A DNA stretch of 36,174 nucleotides from Defluviicoccus sp. (GTDB lineage Bacteria > Pseudomonadota > Alphaproteobacteria > MPNO01), in NCBI GenBank assembly GCA_022823775.1, contig JAJEHI010000015.1:1-36174 (forward strand), written 5' to 3'. The notes under the pieces are model-generated. The model was not told where the DNA came from and did not search any database. It saw nothing but the letters and a program-made list of their open reading frames with translations. Below, piece after piece: positions 8,542 through 16,606 of this stretch. A program made the position numbers and the translations under genes. How positions within the stretch are numbered: the first letter of the stretch is position 1; every line of letters begins with the position of its first letter.

Positions 8542-9801
8542 CTACCTGGCTTCGGTATAGGGGTAGCGGAGCTTACCCGACACCCACTCCTTGGGGTAAA
8601 GGACGACGCGCGTCCCGGCCTTGGCGAAGGTATCGAGCTTGTTGTCCTCGATGCCCTGGTACTGGACCATCAGCGTCCGGGTCTTGGCCCATTCGCCGTT
8701 CGGGGCGAACTTCACCTTGCCGACCACGGTGTCGTAGGTGGTCTTGCGCATGTGCTCGGCGAGCTTGCCGTGATCGAGGCTGTTGGTCGCCTTCACGGCC
8801 TGGCCGAGGATCTCGAGATAGGCGTGCGCGTAGGTCGGCAGATAGTAGCCGAGCGGGTCGACGCCCTTGCCCTTGGCCTCGGTCTGGTACTTCTTGAGGA
8901 ACGCCTCGACGCCCTTGAAGTTCAGCGTGGGCTCCGGCACCCAGAAATCGTAGTTGACGATGCCGTTAAGCTTCGGCCCCAGCGCCGTCATGATGGTCGC
9001 ATATTGCAGCCCCACCATGCCGCCGCCGAACAGCTTGGTTTTCAGCCCCATCTCGGTCGCCGCCTTGACCATGCCGACCGAGTCCGGCGGGTAGGAGCCG
9101 ACATAGACCACGTCCGGCTTGCGCGCCTGGATGGCGCGGACGATCGGCGTGAAGTCGGCGGTCTTCGGATGATAGCTGCCGTCATAGACGATCTTGAGAC
9201 CGTAATTCTTGGCGTGGATGCGCGCGCCCTTGACCGCGTTCTTCGCGAACTCGGCATCGGCGCCGACCAGCGCGATCGTCTTCGGCTTGGGATCCTGCGC
9301 CATTGCCAGCTCGAAGAAGCCGCGCGACCAGTCGGTGATCGGCTTCGGTCCGGCCGGCAGGATCTGGAAATAGCGGTCGTAGTTGAACTTGTCGTTCACC
9401 GCGAGACCGAACAGCGCGATGAAGGTCAGGTTGCGCTGCATCATGATCGGCATCGCCGGCGCGATCAGGTTGGTGCCGTAGCCCGATACCACGAGGTCGA
9501 CCTTGTCGACGTCGAGCAGCTTGGTGTAGATGCCGGGCACAGTGGCCGGGTTGGTCTGATCGTCGTAATAGATCAGCTTGACTTGGCGGCCGAGCAGCCC
9601 GCCGGCCGCGTTGGTGTCCTTCTCCCAGATCTGCATCGCGATCAGGGCCGACTTGCCGGCGCCGGCGAGCCCGCCGGTGAGCGCCATCGAGAACCCGATC
9701 TTGATCGGCTCGGCGGCCTTCGCCGGCGCGGCGGCGATCAACGCGGCCGCTCCGAGAGCGGCGGCGCCGGCCAGCAGCCCGCGCTTGTTCAATGAGATCA
9801 T
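8542..9801 (-). CDS. Periplasmic substrate-binding protein of the HAAT transporter (LivK-like)
   Basis: Periplasmic binding protein type I, 419 residues from ATG 9801 (MISLNKRGLLAGAAALGAAA), preceded by GGGAGG. The frame continues upstream, but this start gives a clean signal peptide: NKR, a hydrophobic core, then cleavage near PAKAA-EPIKIGF. Family marks are IGFSMALTGGLAGAGKSALI, GGLLGRQVKLIYYDDQTNP and VDLVVSGYGTNLIAPAMPIM. DVVYVGSYPPDSVGMVKA and TEMGLKTKLFGGGMVG follow in the second lobe. It is the first gene of livK-H-M-G-F. The ligand cannot be read from sequence; the neighbouring UbiD and CoA-ligase genes suggest an organic acid rather than leucine, which is inference. Confidence 0.92.
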   Translation of the reverse strand: MISLNKRGLLAGAAALGAAALIAAAPAKAAEPIKIGFSMALTGGLAGAGKSALIAMQIWEKDTNAAGGLLGRQVKLIYYDDQTNPATVPGIYTKLLDVDKVDLVVSGYGTNLIAPAMPIMMQRNLTFIALFGLAVNDKFNYDRYFQILPAGPKPITDWSRGFFELAMAQDPKPKTIALVGADAEFAKNAVKGARIHAKNYGLKIVYDGSYHPKTADFTPIVRAIQARKPDVVYVGSYPPDSVGMVKAATEMGLKTKLFGGGMVGLQYATIMTALGPKLNGIVNYDFWVPEPTLNFKGVEAFLKKYQTEAKGKGVDPLGYYLPTYAHAYLEILGQAVKATNSLDHGKLAEHMRKTTYDTVVGKVKFAPNGEWAKTRTLMVQYQGIEDNKLDTFAKAGTRVVLYPKEWVSGKLRYPYTEAR

Positions 9802-9972
9802 CCTGTGCCTCCCGTTTGGACCCTCGGTCGCCGCGATCTTAAGCGACAAACGGCGGGGGCGACAAGCGACCGGAATTTAGGGTTGCGGGTGGGTTCTAAA
9901 TTCGATCCGTCGCGGAGGGTCGGTCGAGAATCTCCTCGGGGCCTCGGGTGCCTGTTCCACCGCAACCCGAGG

Positions 9973-10048
9973 TGGCGCGCCCGGCACGATTCGAACGTGC
10001 GACCTCTGGCTTCGGAGGCCAGCGCTCTATCCGCTGAGCTACGGGCGC
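9973..10048 (-). tRNA. tRNA-Arg, anticodon CCG
   Basis: The minus strand folds into a full cloverleaf. The acceptor GCGCCCG pairs perfectly with CGGGCGC; the D-arm is GCTC-AGCGGATA-GAGC. The anticodon arm CTGGC-CTCCGAA-GCCAG gives anticodon CCG, reading the CGG arginine codon. The variable loop is AGGTC, and the T-arm is GCACG-TTCGAAT-CGTGC. The discriminator is G and CCA is encoded in the DNA (9973-9975). The gene body is 9976-10048. No integrase or repeated 3' end of the tRNA was seen next to it, so there is no sign that it serves as an attachment site. Confidence 0.97.
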
Positions 10049-10195
10049 CGCGCGGGTGGTCCGCAACGAACGCCGACCATAGCGGGAAGCGGGCGGCGAA
10101 GCAATTTGGGCGGCGAACCGGCGAGGTTCGGTTTGCCGTGGCGCGTCTCGCATGAGACAGGTATCGATGTCCGGAACGGTCTGGAGGGCGAGCGG

Positions 10196-11293
10196 ATGAT
10201 CGCAAGCGTCAGGAGAGTCTCTCTCGTCCTCCTCGTGTCCGCCTCGATCGCCGGGGCCGCCGTGGCGGAGGCGCCGAAGGTCAGGGTCTACAACTGGTCC
10301 GACTATATCGACCCGGGAATCCTGACGGACTTCGAGGCGGAGACCGGGATCGGCGTGGTATACGAGACCTTCGATTCCAACCGCACCCTGGAAGACCGGC
10401 TGCTGGCCGGGAACGGCGATTACGACGTCGTGGTGCCGAGCGGCGCTTTCCTCGCCCGCCAGATCCGGGCGGGCCTGTTCCGCCCCCTGGACAGGGCGCT
10501 GCTCTCCAATCTCGGGAACATGGACCCCGCGATCGCGGCGCGGGCGCGGCGCTGGGATCCGGGGAACCGTCATGCCGTGCCCTACATGTGGGGCACCACG
10601 GGAATTGGCTTCAACACGGCCTCGATCCTGGCCCGCGATCCGGGCGCGCCCGTGCGCTCCTGGCGCATGCTGTTCGACCCCGGGACCGTCTCGAAATTCG
10701 CCGATTGCGGCGTCTGGCTGCTGGACGAACCGGACGAGGTGATCCCGGCCGTGCTCAACTATCTCGGCGAGGATCCGAACAGCCTCGACACCGGCGTCGT
10801 CGCGAGAGCCGAACCGGTGTTGAGAGCGATCCGTCCCCATATCCGCCGCTTCCACAACTCGGCCCAGATCGAGGCGTTGGCGAGAGGCGAGATCTGCCTC
10901 GCGATGGGCTGGTCGGGCGACATGCTGCAGGCACGCGAGCGGGCCGGCGCCGCCGGGAAGGGCGTGAACGTCGAGTACGCGATTCCGGAGGAGGGCGCGC
11001 TCATGTGGTTCGACATGATGGCCATCCCGGCGGACGCGCCCAATCCGGGCAACGCGCACCGGTTTATCGACTACCTTATGAGGCCGGAGGTCATCGCCCG
11101 CGCCTCCAACCGCGTCTTCTACGCCAACGCCAACGCGGCGTCGGCGAAACATCTCGATCCCGCGCTGGCGGGCGATCCCGCCGTCTACCCGCCTCCGCGG
11201 GTGCGGGAGAAGCTGTACGCGACCGGCCCCTGGCCGGAAGAGTTACGGCGCTTCGCGGACGCCTTGTGGAAACGCGTGAAGCGCGCACCGTAG
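10196..11293 (+). CDS. Polyamine-type periplasmic binding protein (PotF/PotD-like), orphan
   Basis: Extracellular solute-binding protein of the spermidine/putrescine group, 365 residues. ATG 10196 follows GGAGGGCGAGCGG and gives a signal peptide MIASVRRVSLVLLVSASIAG cleaved near AVAEA. The mature part starts VRVYNWSDYIDPGILTDFEA, the hallmark of PotD/PotF proteins. YDVVVPSGAFLARQIRAGLF, VPYMWGTTGIGFNTASIL and LAMGWSGDMLQARERAG then follow in the usual order. No permease or ATPase genes are adjacent: the next gene is a MetE-like enzyme 60 bp downstream on the same strand. It either serves a transporter encoded elsewhere or acts as a sensor; that is undecided. Confidence 0.88.
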   Translation: MIASVRRVSLVLLVSASIAGAAVAEAPKVRVYNWSDYIDPGILTDFEAETGIGVVYETFDSNRTLEDRLLAGNGDYDVVVPSGAFLARQIRAGLFRPLDRALLSNLGNMDPAIAARARRWDPGNRHAVPYMWGTTGIGFNTASILARDPGAPVRSWRMLFDPGTVSKFADCGVWLLDEPDEVIPAVLNYLGEDPNSLDTGVVARAEPVLRAIRPHIRRFHNSAQIEALARGEICLAMGWSGDMLQARERAGAAGKGVNVEYAIPEEGALMWFDMMAIPADAPNPGNAHRFIDYLMRPEVIARASNRVFYANANAASAKHLDPALAGDPAVYPPPRVREKLYATGPWPEELRRFADALWKRVKRAP

Positions 11294-11353
11294 GAGGCCC
11301 GGGGGCGGGGCGTCGTGCGCCCCGCCGGACCGGCCGCAACCGAAGGAGAAACC

Positions 11354-12541
11354 ATGGCGACACAGGAAGGGCGGATCCCGGTAAGCCATATCGGAAGCCT
11401 GGTGAGACCGCCGGCGCTGATCGAGTTCCTGGAGAAGGAACAGCGGGGCGAGGCGTACGACCCGGACGCCTTCGACACCTGTCTCACCGAGTCCGTCGCC
11501 GAAGCGGTGCGGCTTCAGGTCGAGGCGGGGATCGACATCGTGAGCGACGGCGAGTACGGCAAGTCGATCAACTGGGCGTTCTACGTCCAGAACCGGCTGC
11601 ACGGGGTCGAACGGCAGCCGATGACGCCTGAGGAGGCCGCCGACCCGATGAGCCATTCCATCGGCGGGCGCGACCGCGAGGCGTTCCCCGAGTTCTACGG
11701 CGAATACGACGGAAGGGTACTGGCCAACGCGCTCGCGCCGATGCGCCCGGTGGTGACCGGGCCGATCTCCTATGGCGGCCAGGCCGAATTGCAGCGCGAT
11801 ATCGCGAACCTGAAATCCGCTCTGGCGGCGGCCGGCGACGTCGAGGGTTTCCTGCCGGTAGTGGCGCCGGCGAGCGCGCTCCCCAACGCGCGCGACGAGC
11901 ATTACGGCGACGAGGAGAGCCTCCTGTTCGCGCTCGCCGACGCGCTCCACGAGGAATACGCGGCCATCGTCGATGCCGGGCTTCATCTGCAGATCGACGA
12001 CGCCTTCCTGCCCTTCATGTACGAGAGGCTGGTGCCGCCGATGACGCTCGCGGAATACCGCGACTGGGCGGAACTCCGCATCGCCGCGCTCAACCGCGCG
12101 CTGGAAGGGCTGCCGCTGGACCGCACGCGCTATCACATCTGCTGGGGCAGCTGGAACGGCCCGCACATGTTCGACGTGCCGATGAAGGACATCGTCGACA
12201 TCGTGCTCAAGGTGAATGCCGGCGCCTATGCCTTCGAGGCCGCCAACCCGCGCCACGAGCACGAGTGGCAGGTCTGGAAGACGGCGAAGCCCGCCGAGGG
12301 GCGGCGATTGATGCCCGGCCTGATCGCCCATTCGACGAACGTGGTCGAGCATCCGGAGCTGGTCGCCGAGCGGTTGCTGCGCTACGCCGATCTGGTGGGC
12401 GGGGAGCACGTGATGGCCGGGACCGATTGCGGCTTCTGCCAGAGCCCGCTCGCCGGGCGGGTCCACCGCAGCATCATGTGGGCCAAGCTCAAGGCGCTGT
12501 CCGAGGGCGCGGCCATCGCGTCGGCCCGGCTGCGGTTCTGA
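11354..12541 (+). CDS. MetE C-terminal-like zinc methyltransferase
   Basis: Cobalamin-independent methionine synthase-like protein (UROD/MetE TIM-barrel), 395 residues, without the N-terminal half of true MetE. ATG 11354 follows GAAGGAGAAACC. It starts MATQEGRIPVSHIGSLVRPP, a start typical of the short MetE-like group that also holds CoM-dependent epoxide transferases. Zinc ligand candidates are His261 and Cys263 (RYHICWGSWNG) and Cys359/Cys362 (GTDCGFCQS). Another family stretch is VEAGIDIVSDGEYGKSINWA. The likely reaction is methyl or alkyl transfer to a thiol; the donor is unknown. It may be transcribed with the binding protein 60 bp upstream. It is not a normal housekeeping MetE because of its length and missing N-domain. 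Confidence 0.87.
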   Translation: MATQEGRIPVSHIGSLVRPPALIEFLEKEQRGEAYDPDAFDTCLTESVAEAVRLQVEAGIDIVSDGEYGKSINWAFYVQNRLHGVERQPMTPEEAADPMSHSIGGRDREAFPEFYGEYDGRVLANALAPMRPVVTGPISYGGQAELQRDIANLKSALAAAGDVEGFLPVVAPASALPNARDEHYGDEESLLFALADALHEEYAAIVDAGLHLQIDDAFLPFMYERLVPPMTLAEYRDWAELRIAALNRALEGLPLDRTRYHICWGSWNGPHMFDVPMKDIVDIVLKVNAGAYAFEAANPRHEHEWQVWKTAKPAEGRRLMPGLIAHSTNVVEHPELVAERLLRYADLVGGEHVMAGTDCGFCQSPLAGRVHRSIMWAKLKALSEGAAIASARLRF

Positions 12542-12622
12542 CGGGCCGGCGGGCGCGCCCGATTGATCCGCCGCACGGGCGCGCTATCATCCGGCACTTT
12601 TCGCAGCCGGACGCGTCCGCCC

Positions 12623-12796
12623 ATGTCAGAACCGATCGAGCCCCCGGAGATCGTCGAGGTCGAGACCCGCGAGATCGCCTGCGACGGCGGCGGTCCGCTG
12701 GGCCATCCGAAGGTGTTCCTCAGCCTCGCCAATGACGGCCGGGTCGAATGCCCCTATTGCGACCGGATGTTCGTGCTCAGGTCGGGAGACGGCTGA
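12623..12796 (+). CDS. CHCC-type zinc-finger protein (NDUFS6-like)
   Basis: A 57-residue protein from ATG 12623 (MSEPIEPPEIVEVETREIAC). The single domain has Cys20, His28, Cys43 and Cys46 in the pattern C-DGGGPLG-H...VECPYCDRMFVL. This is the zinc-finger domain shared by small alphaproteobacterial proteins and the mitochondrial complex I accessory subunit NDUFS6. It probably binds one zinc ion and may assist respiratory complex I, a role known for the mitochondrial homologue and only inferred here. The frame is open upstream, but this start gives the normal size. It converges with trxA. Confidence 0.88.
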   Translation: MSEPIEPPEIVEVETREIACDGGGPLGHPKVFLSLANDGRVECPYCDRMFVLRSGDG

Positions 12797-12814
12797 CCCG
12801 CCGCGCGGCCCGCC

Positions 12815-13135
12815 TCAGAGGGCGGAGCGGATCCATTCGATGATCTTGGACTTGGGCAGGGCGCCGACCTTGGTCGCGGCGAGCTCTCCCTCCTTGAAGA
12901 TCATCAGGGTCGGGATGCCGCGCACGCCGAATTTCGACGGGGTCATCGGGTTGTCGTCGATATTGATCTTGGCGACCGTGAGCTCGTCGCCCATCTCGTT
13001 CGAAATCTCCTCGAGATAGGGTCCGATCTGCTTGCACGGGCCGCACCATTCGGCCCAGAAATCCACCACCACCGGCTCGTTGGCCTGGAGGACATCGGTG
13101 TCGAAAGAATCGTCTGAAACCGCCTTGGTCGCCAT
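12815..13135 (-). CDS. trxA: Thioredoxin
   Basis: Cytosolic disulfide reductase of 106 residues, [20 protein letters not shown], with the active site [11 protein letters not shown] (Cys31, Cys34). The buried Asp is in VVVDFWAEW. The cis-Pro loop is [20 protein letters not shown], and [12 protein letters not shown] is also typical. The length is the usual 105-110. It is the last gene of the tsaE-amgK-murU-addB-addA-trxA run, about 60 bp after the addA stop; this neighbour order is common in alphaproteobacteria. Confidence 0.97.
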   Translation of the reverse strand: MATKAVSDDSFDTDVLQANEPVVVDFWAEWCGPCKQIGPYLEEISNEMGDELTVAKINIDDNPMTPSKFGVRGIPTLMIFKEGELAATKVGALPKSKIIEWIRSAL

Positions 13136-13198
13136 CGAATACCCCCGCCCGCACGGAATTGCGCGGCCCCTCTTAAGTAGGCGGCGGCACCCCGCCGG

Positions 13199-16100
13199 TC
13201 AAGACAGGGCGGCGTCGAGCAGCGCCCCGGGGACCGCCATCGCGACCGGTCCGACGGTCCAGATCAGGGTGCAGTCGATCCGCCTGCCCGGATAGATTTC
13301 CGCCAGCAACGCCCGGTAGGCGGCGAGCTGGCGGAGATAGGCGGGCGGGATGTCCGGGGGCGCGCCGGGCGGGTCGCGGTCGGTCTTGAACTCGACCAGG
13401 CGCACGGCGTCCTCGCCGACGACCAGCCTGTCGATCCACCCCGAACAGGGCCGTCCGGCGATGCGGCCGGTCACCGGCACCTCGGCCATCGAACCCGGCG
13501 CGAAGACGGCGGAGGCCGCCGGATCGGCGAGCAAACCCTCGATTTCGTCCGCTATTTCGCGCTGCTCTCCGGCCGACAGTCCGAACGCCGGGCGGGCGAG
13601 ATGGGCCTCGACGGCGGGGCGCAGATCCCCGGACGGCGGCGCCGGGATGCGTTGCAGGACATCGTGGACGATCCGCCCGCGCCGGAATGCGTTGCCGTCC
13701 CCGCCGGGCGAGCGCGCGGGTGTCTCGTCCTCGTCCAGCCGGGAAGGGCTGAGCGACCGCCCGGCCGGCGCTTCCTCCGGCGCCGGGCGCTTCGCCCAAT
13801 CGGGAAGGGGCGGTTCTTCCGGAGCCCGCTCGCCGGCCTCCAGCACACGGTCGGGCGGCGCGGCCTGCCTGTCTTCGACGACGAGTCCCCGCCCCGCCAC
13901 GACCACGCCCTCATCCGGCGCCTCCAGGGCCATCTCACGGGCCTCCGCTATGGGCTCCAGCGCGCGTTGGACCATGGCGTACCAGCAGTCGTCCGGCACC
14001 GCGTCGCGGTTGGTGTAACCGGCAACGTAAAGCCGGTCCTCCGCCCGGGTCATCGCGACATAAAGCAGGCGGCGGTACTCTTCCTCCGCGCGCTCCCTGT
14101 CCGCCGCGGCGACCGCTTCGGAAACCCGGTCGCGCGCGTCCCGCCGGCGCTTCCAGACCAGGATCGGCGGCTCGGTGTCGGACCACAGCACCGGGTTGCG
14201 CTCGGTCGGGGGCTGCATCCTGTCGGCGAGGATGACGACCGGCGCCTGCAAGCCCTTGGCGCCGTGCACCGTCAGCACCCGGACCTGGTCCCGGGCGGCC
14301 TGTTCGAGGTCGCGCTTGACCTCCGCCCGGGCGTCGCGGAACCAGGAGACGAAGCCCTGGAGCGACGGGGTGTGCTCGCGCTCGTAGTCGAGGGCGAGCG
14401 CGAGGAACTCGTCGATCGGGTCCTCCGCGTCGGGGCCGAGGCGGGCGACGATCCGTTTCCGCCCGCCCATCGGGCCGAGGATGCGGCTGAAGAACTCATA
14501 GGGCGGCACGAAGTCGGCCATCCCGAGGACTTCGTCGAGCACCGAACGGGCTCGGCGGAAGCGCGTTTCGCCGCCCCGGCGCGCCAGCTCGGCGGCGAGC
14601 GTCCGCGCGCCGCGGCCGTGGGCGAGCTCGAACAGCGCGGCCTCGTCGAGCCCGATCAGCGGCCCCTTCAGCACCGTGGCGAGCGTCAGGTCGTCTTCGA
14701 CCATGAGCGCCGCCTCGGCGAGCGCGAGGAGATCCATCGCCGCGAGCTGGGTCGACAGCACCAGCCGGTCGACCCCGGCGACGCCGATGGAGCGTTGCTT
14801 CAGCGCGCGGACCAGGTGGTCGACGAATTCGCCGCGGTGGCGGACCAGGACGATGATGTCGCCCGCGGTCATCGCCCGGTCCCGGCTTTCCAGCCGCTCG
14901 CCCGACGAGATCCATCCCCCGACGGTCTCCGCGATCGCCTCGGCGAGGCGGTAGGCCGCGGTCTGGTGGGAAAACGGCTCCGCGACCGGCTGCCAGGGAT
15001 CGGCGTCTTCGGTCTCGCTCGGCCGGGCGGGCGGCCAGAGCGTCACCAGCCCCGCCTGCCCGGTCCGGCCGACCGTGTGGGCCACCGGCCTTTCCCCCAA
15101 CCCCCGTCTCGCCTCGGCGTCGGCGAATACGGCGTCGACGGCACGGAGCACCGGGCCGGTCGAGCGGAAGGAACGGCCGAGCGCGACGCCCTCCCATGCG
15201 GCGCCGGCGCCCTCGACCCGGGCGCGAAACGCCTCGCGCATGGCGGAGAACGCGCCCGCCTCGACGCCCTGGAAGCTGTAGATCGACTGCTTCGGGTCGC
15301 CGACGGCGAAGATCGTGCGCGCGGCGTCGCGTGCGCCTTCGCCGGCGAAGAAATCGGCGGCCAGCGCGCGAACCACCGCCCATTGCCGGGGGTTGGTGTC
15401 CTGCGCCTCGTCGATCAGCACATGGTCGATCCCGCCGTCGAGCTTGTAGAGCACCCAGAGCGCGGCCGCCTCGTCCTCGACCAGCCTTTGCACGCCCGAG
15501 ATCAGGTCGTCGTAGTCGAGCCGACCCTGGCGCGCCTTCTCGTCCCGGTAGCAGTCGAGCAGCGCAGCGCCGATCCGGGCGAGCGCCGCGCTCTCCGCGG
15601 CCGCGCCGGCGGCGAGCAGCCGTTCGCGGACCGCCTGGACGCGTTCCGCCTCCACCCGCCAGGCTTCGACGGCATCCGGCGCGGACGCCGCCACGGAGCT
15701 GGTCGGGAGATTTTTCCGGACGCCGCCTTTCTGCGTCAGGAAGGCCCGCGCGTACCCGGCGAAGGCATCGGGCGTCGCGCGCGGCGCCTCGAGCCAGGCG
15801 GCGATCGCCGTCCCGGCGGCGATGTCGGTCTTCCGCCCGAGGCACAGCGCTTCCGCCGCGCGCTGCAACCCCTCCCGGTCGAAGGCGCCCTCCGCGCTGG
15901 CGTCGACGAGGACCGTTTCCTCGGTCTCTTCCGGATCGAGATCGAAATGACGGTGGGTCTCCTCCTCGATGTTCGGAAACGCCCTTTCGGCCAAGGCGGC
16001 CACCTTGTCGCGGCCGCTCGCGAGCGCGGCCATCAGAGTGTCGAACCCGCTTTCCCCGCCCCGCGCCGCGACGGTGACGAACGCCCGGGCGAGCGGGGAA

Positions 16101-16606
16101 TCGGGATCGCGGCCGGCCTCGACGATCACCGCGTCGCGGGCGCGGCGCAGGGTCTCCCCTTCGGTGCGCTCGTCCATCACGCTGAAATGCGGGTTGATGC
16201 GCGCTTCGAGCGGGAAGCGTCCGAGCACGGACTGGCAGAAGGCGTGGATGGTCTGGATCTTCATCCCGCCGGGCGCATCGAGCGTTCGAAGGAAAAGGGC
16301 GCGCGCCCGGGATACGGTTTCGGCGTCGGGCGGCTCCTCCAGGAGCGCTGCGAGGGTGCTTTCGAGCTCGGCGCCCGGCATGGCGGACCAGGCCCCGAGC
16401 GCGCCGAATATCCGGTTGGCCATCTCGGCCGCCGCCGCCCGGGTGAAGGTAAGCGCCAGGATGCGTTCCGGCGGGGTGCCGGCGAGCAGCAGCCGCAGCA
16501 CCCGGTCGGCGAGAACCTTGGTCTTGCCGGTCCCGGCGGACGCGTCGACCCAGGCGGAGACCGCGGGGCGGGACGCGACGACCTGTCCGTCGGGCGCGCT
16601 CACCAT
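13199..16606 (-). CDS. addA: AddA, helicase-nuclease subunit for double-strand break repair
   Basis: UvrD/Rep-type 3'-5' helicase with a C-terminal nuclease, 1135 residues, which together with AddB resects double-strand ends for recombination. ATG 16606 gives MVSAPDGQVVASRPAVSAWV and overlaps the addB stop by 7 bases. Walker A is ASAGTGKT (about 22-29), followed by ILALTFTRAAAAEMANRI. KIQTIHAFCQSVLGRFPLEA follows, then helicase motif II LIDEAQDTNPRQW (about 395-405) and VGDPKQSIYSFQG. LTVHGAKGLQAPVVILADRM and YVAMTRAEDRLYVAGYTN follow. The PD-(D/E)XK nuclease is at the C-terminus with Asp1059 and Glu1072-Phe-Lys1074. The frame remains open upstream, but only in shadow of addB. Confidence 0.97.
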   Translation of the reverse strand: MVSAPDGQVVASRPAVSAWVDASAGTGKTKVLADRVLRLLLAGTPPERILALTFTRAAAAEMANRIFGALGAWSAMPGAELESTLAALLEEPPDAETVSRARALFLRTLDAPGGMKIQTIHAFCQSVLGRFPLEARINPHFSVMDERTEGETLRRARDAVIVEAGRDPDSPLARAFVTVAARGGESGFDTLMAALASGRDKVAALAERAFPNIEEETHRHFDLDPEETEETVLVDASAEGAFDREGLQRAAEALCLGRKTDIAAGTAIAAWLEAPRATPDAFAGYARAFLTQKGGVRKNLPTSSVAASAPDAVEAWRVEAERVQAVRERLLAAGAAAESAALARIGAALLDCYRDEKARQGRLDYDDLISGVQRLVEDEAAALWVLYKLDGGIDHVLIDEAQDTNPRQWAVVRALAADFFAGEGARDAARTIFAVGDPKQSIYSFQGVEAGAFSAMREAFRARVEGAGAAWEGVALGRSFRSTGPVLRAVDAVFADAEARRGLGERPVAHTVGRTGQAGLVTLWPPARPSETEDADPWQPVAEPFSHQTAAYRLAEAIAETVGGWISSGERLESRDRAMTAGDIIVLVRHRGEFVDHLVRALKQRSIGVAGVDRLVLSTQLAAMDLLALAEAALMVEDDLTLATVLKGPLIGLDEAALFELAHGRGARTLAAELARRGGETRFRRARSVLDEVLGMADFVPPYEFFSRILGPMGGRKRIVARLGPDAEDPIDEFLALALDYEREHTPSLQGFVSWFRDARAEVKRDLEQAARDQVRVLTVHGAKGLQAPVVILADRMQPPTERNPVLWSDTEPPILVWKRRRDARDRVSEAVAAADRERAEEEYRRLLYVAMTRAEDRLYVAGYTNRDAVPDDCWYAMVQRALEPIAEAREMALEAPDEGVVVAGRGLVVEDRQAAPPDRVLEAGERAPEEPPLPDWAKRPAPEEAPAGRSLSPSRLDEDETPARSPGGDGNAFRRGRIVHDVLQRIPAPPSGDLRPAVEAHLARPAFGLSAGEQREIADEIEGLLADPAASAVFAPGSMAEVPVTGRIAGRPCSGWIDRLVVGEDAVRLVEFKTDRDPPGAPPDIPPAYLRQLAAYRALLAEIYPGRRIDCTLIWTVGPVAMAVPGALLDAALS

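Noticed and set aside
9973..10048. tRNA-Arg as an integration site
   Set aside because: No integrase gene and no repeated tRNA 3' segment were seen nearby; flanking genes look native in composition.
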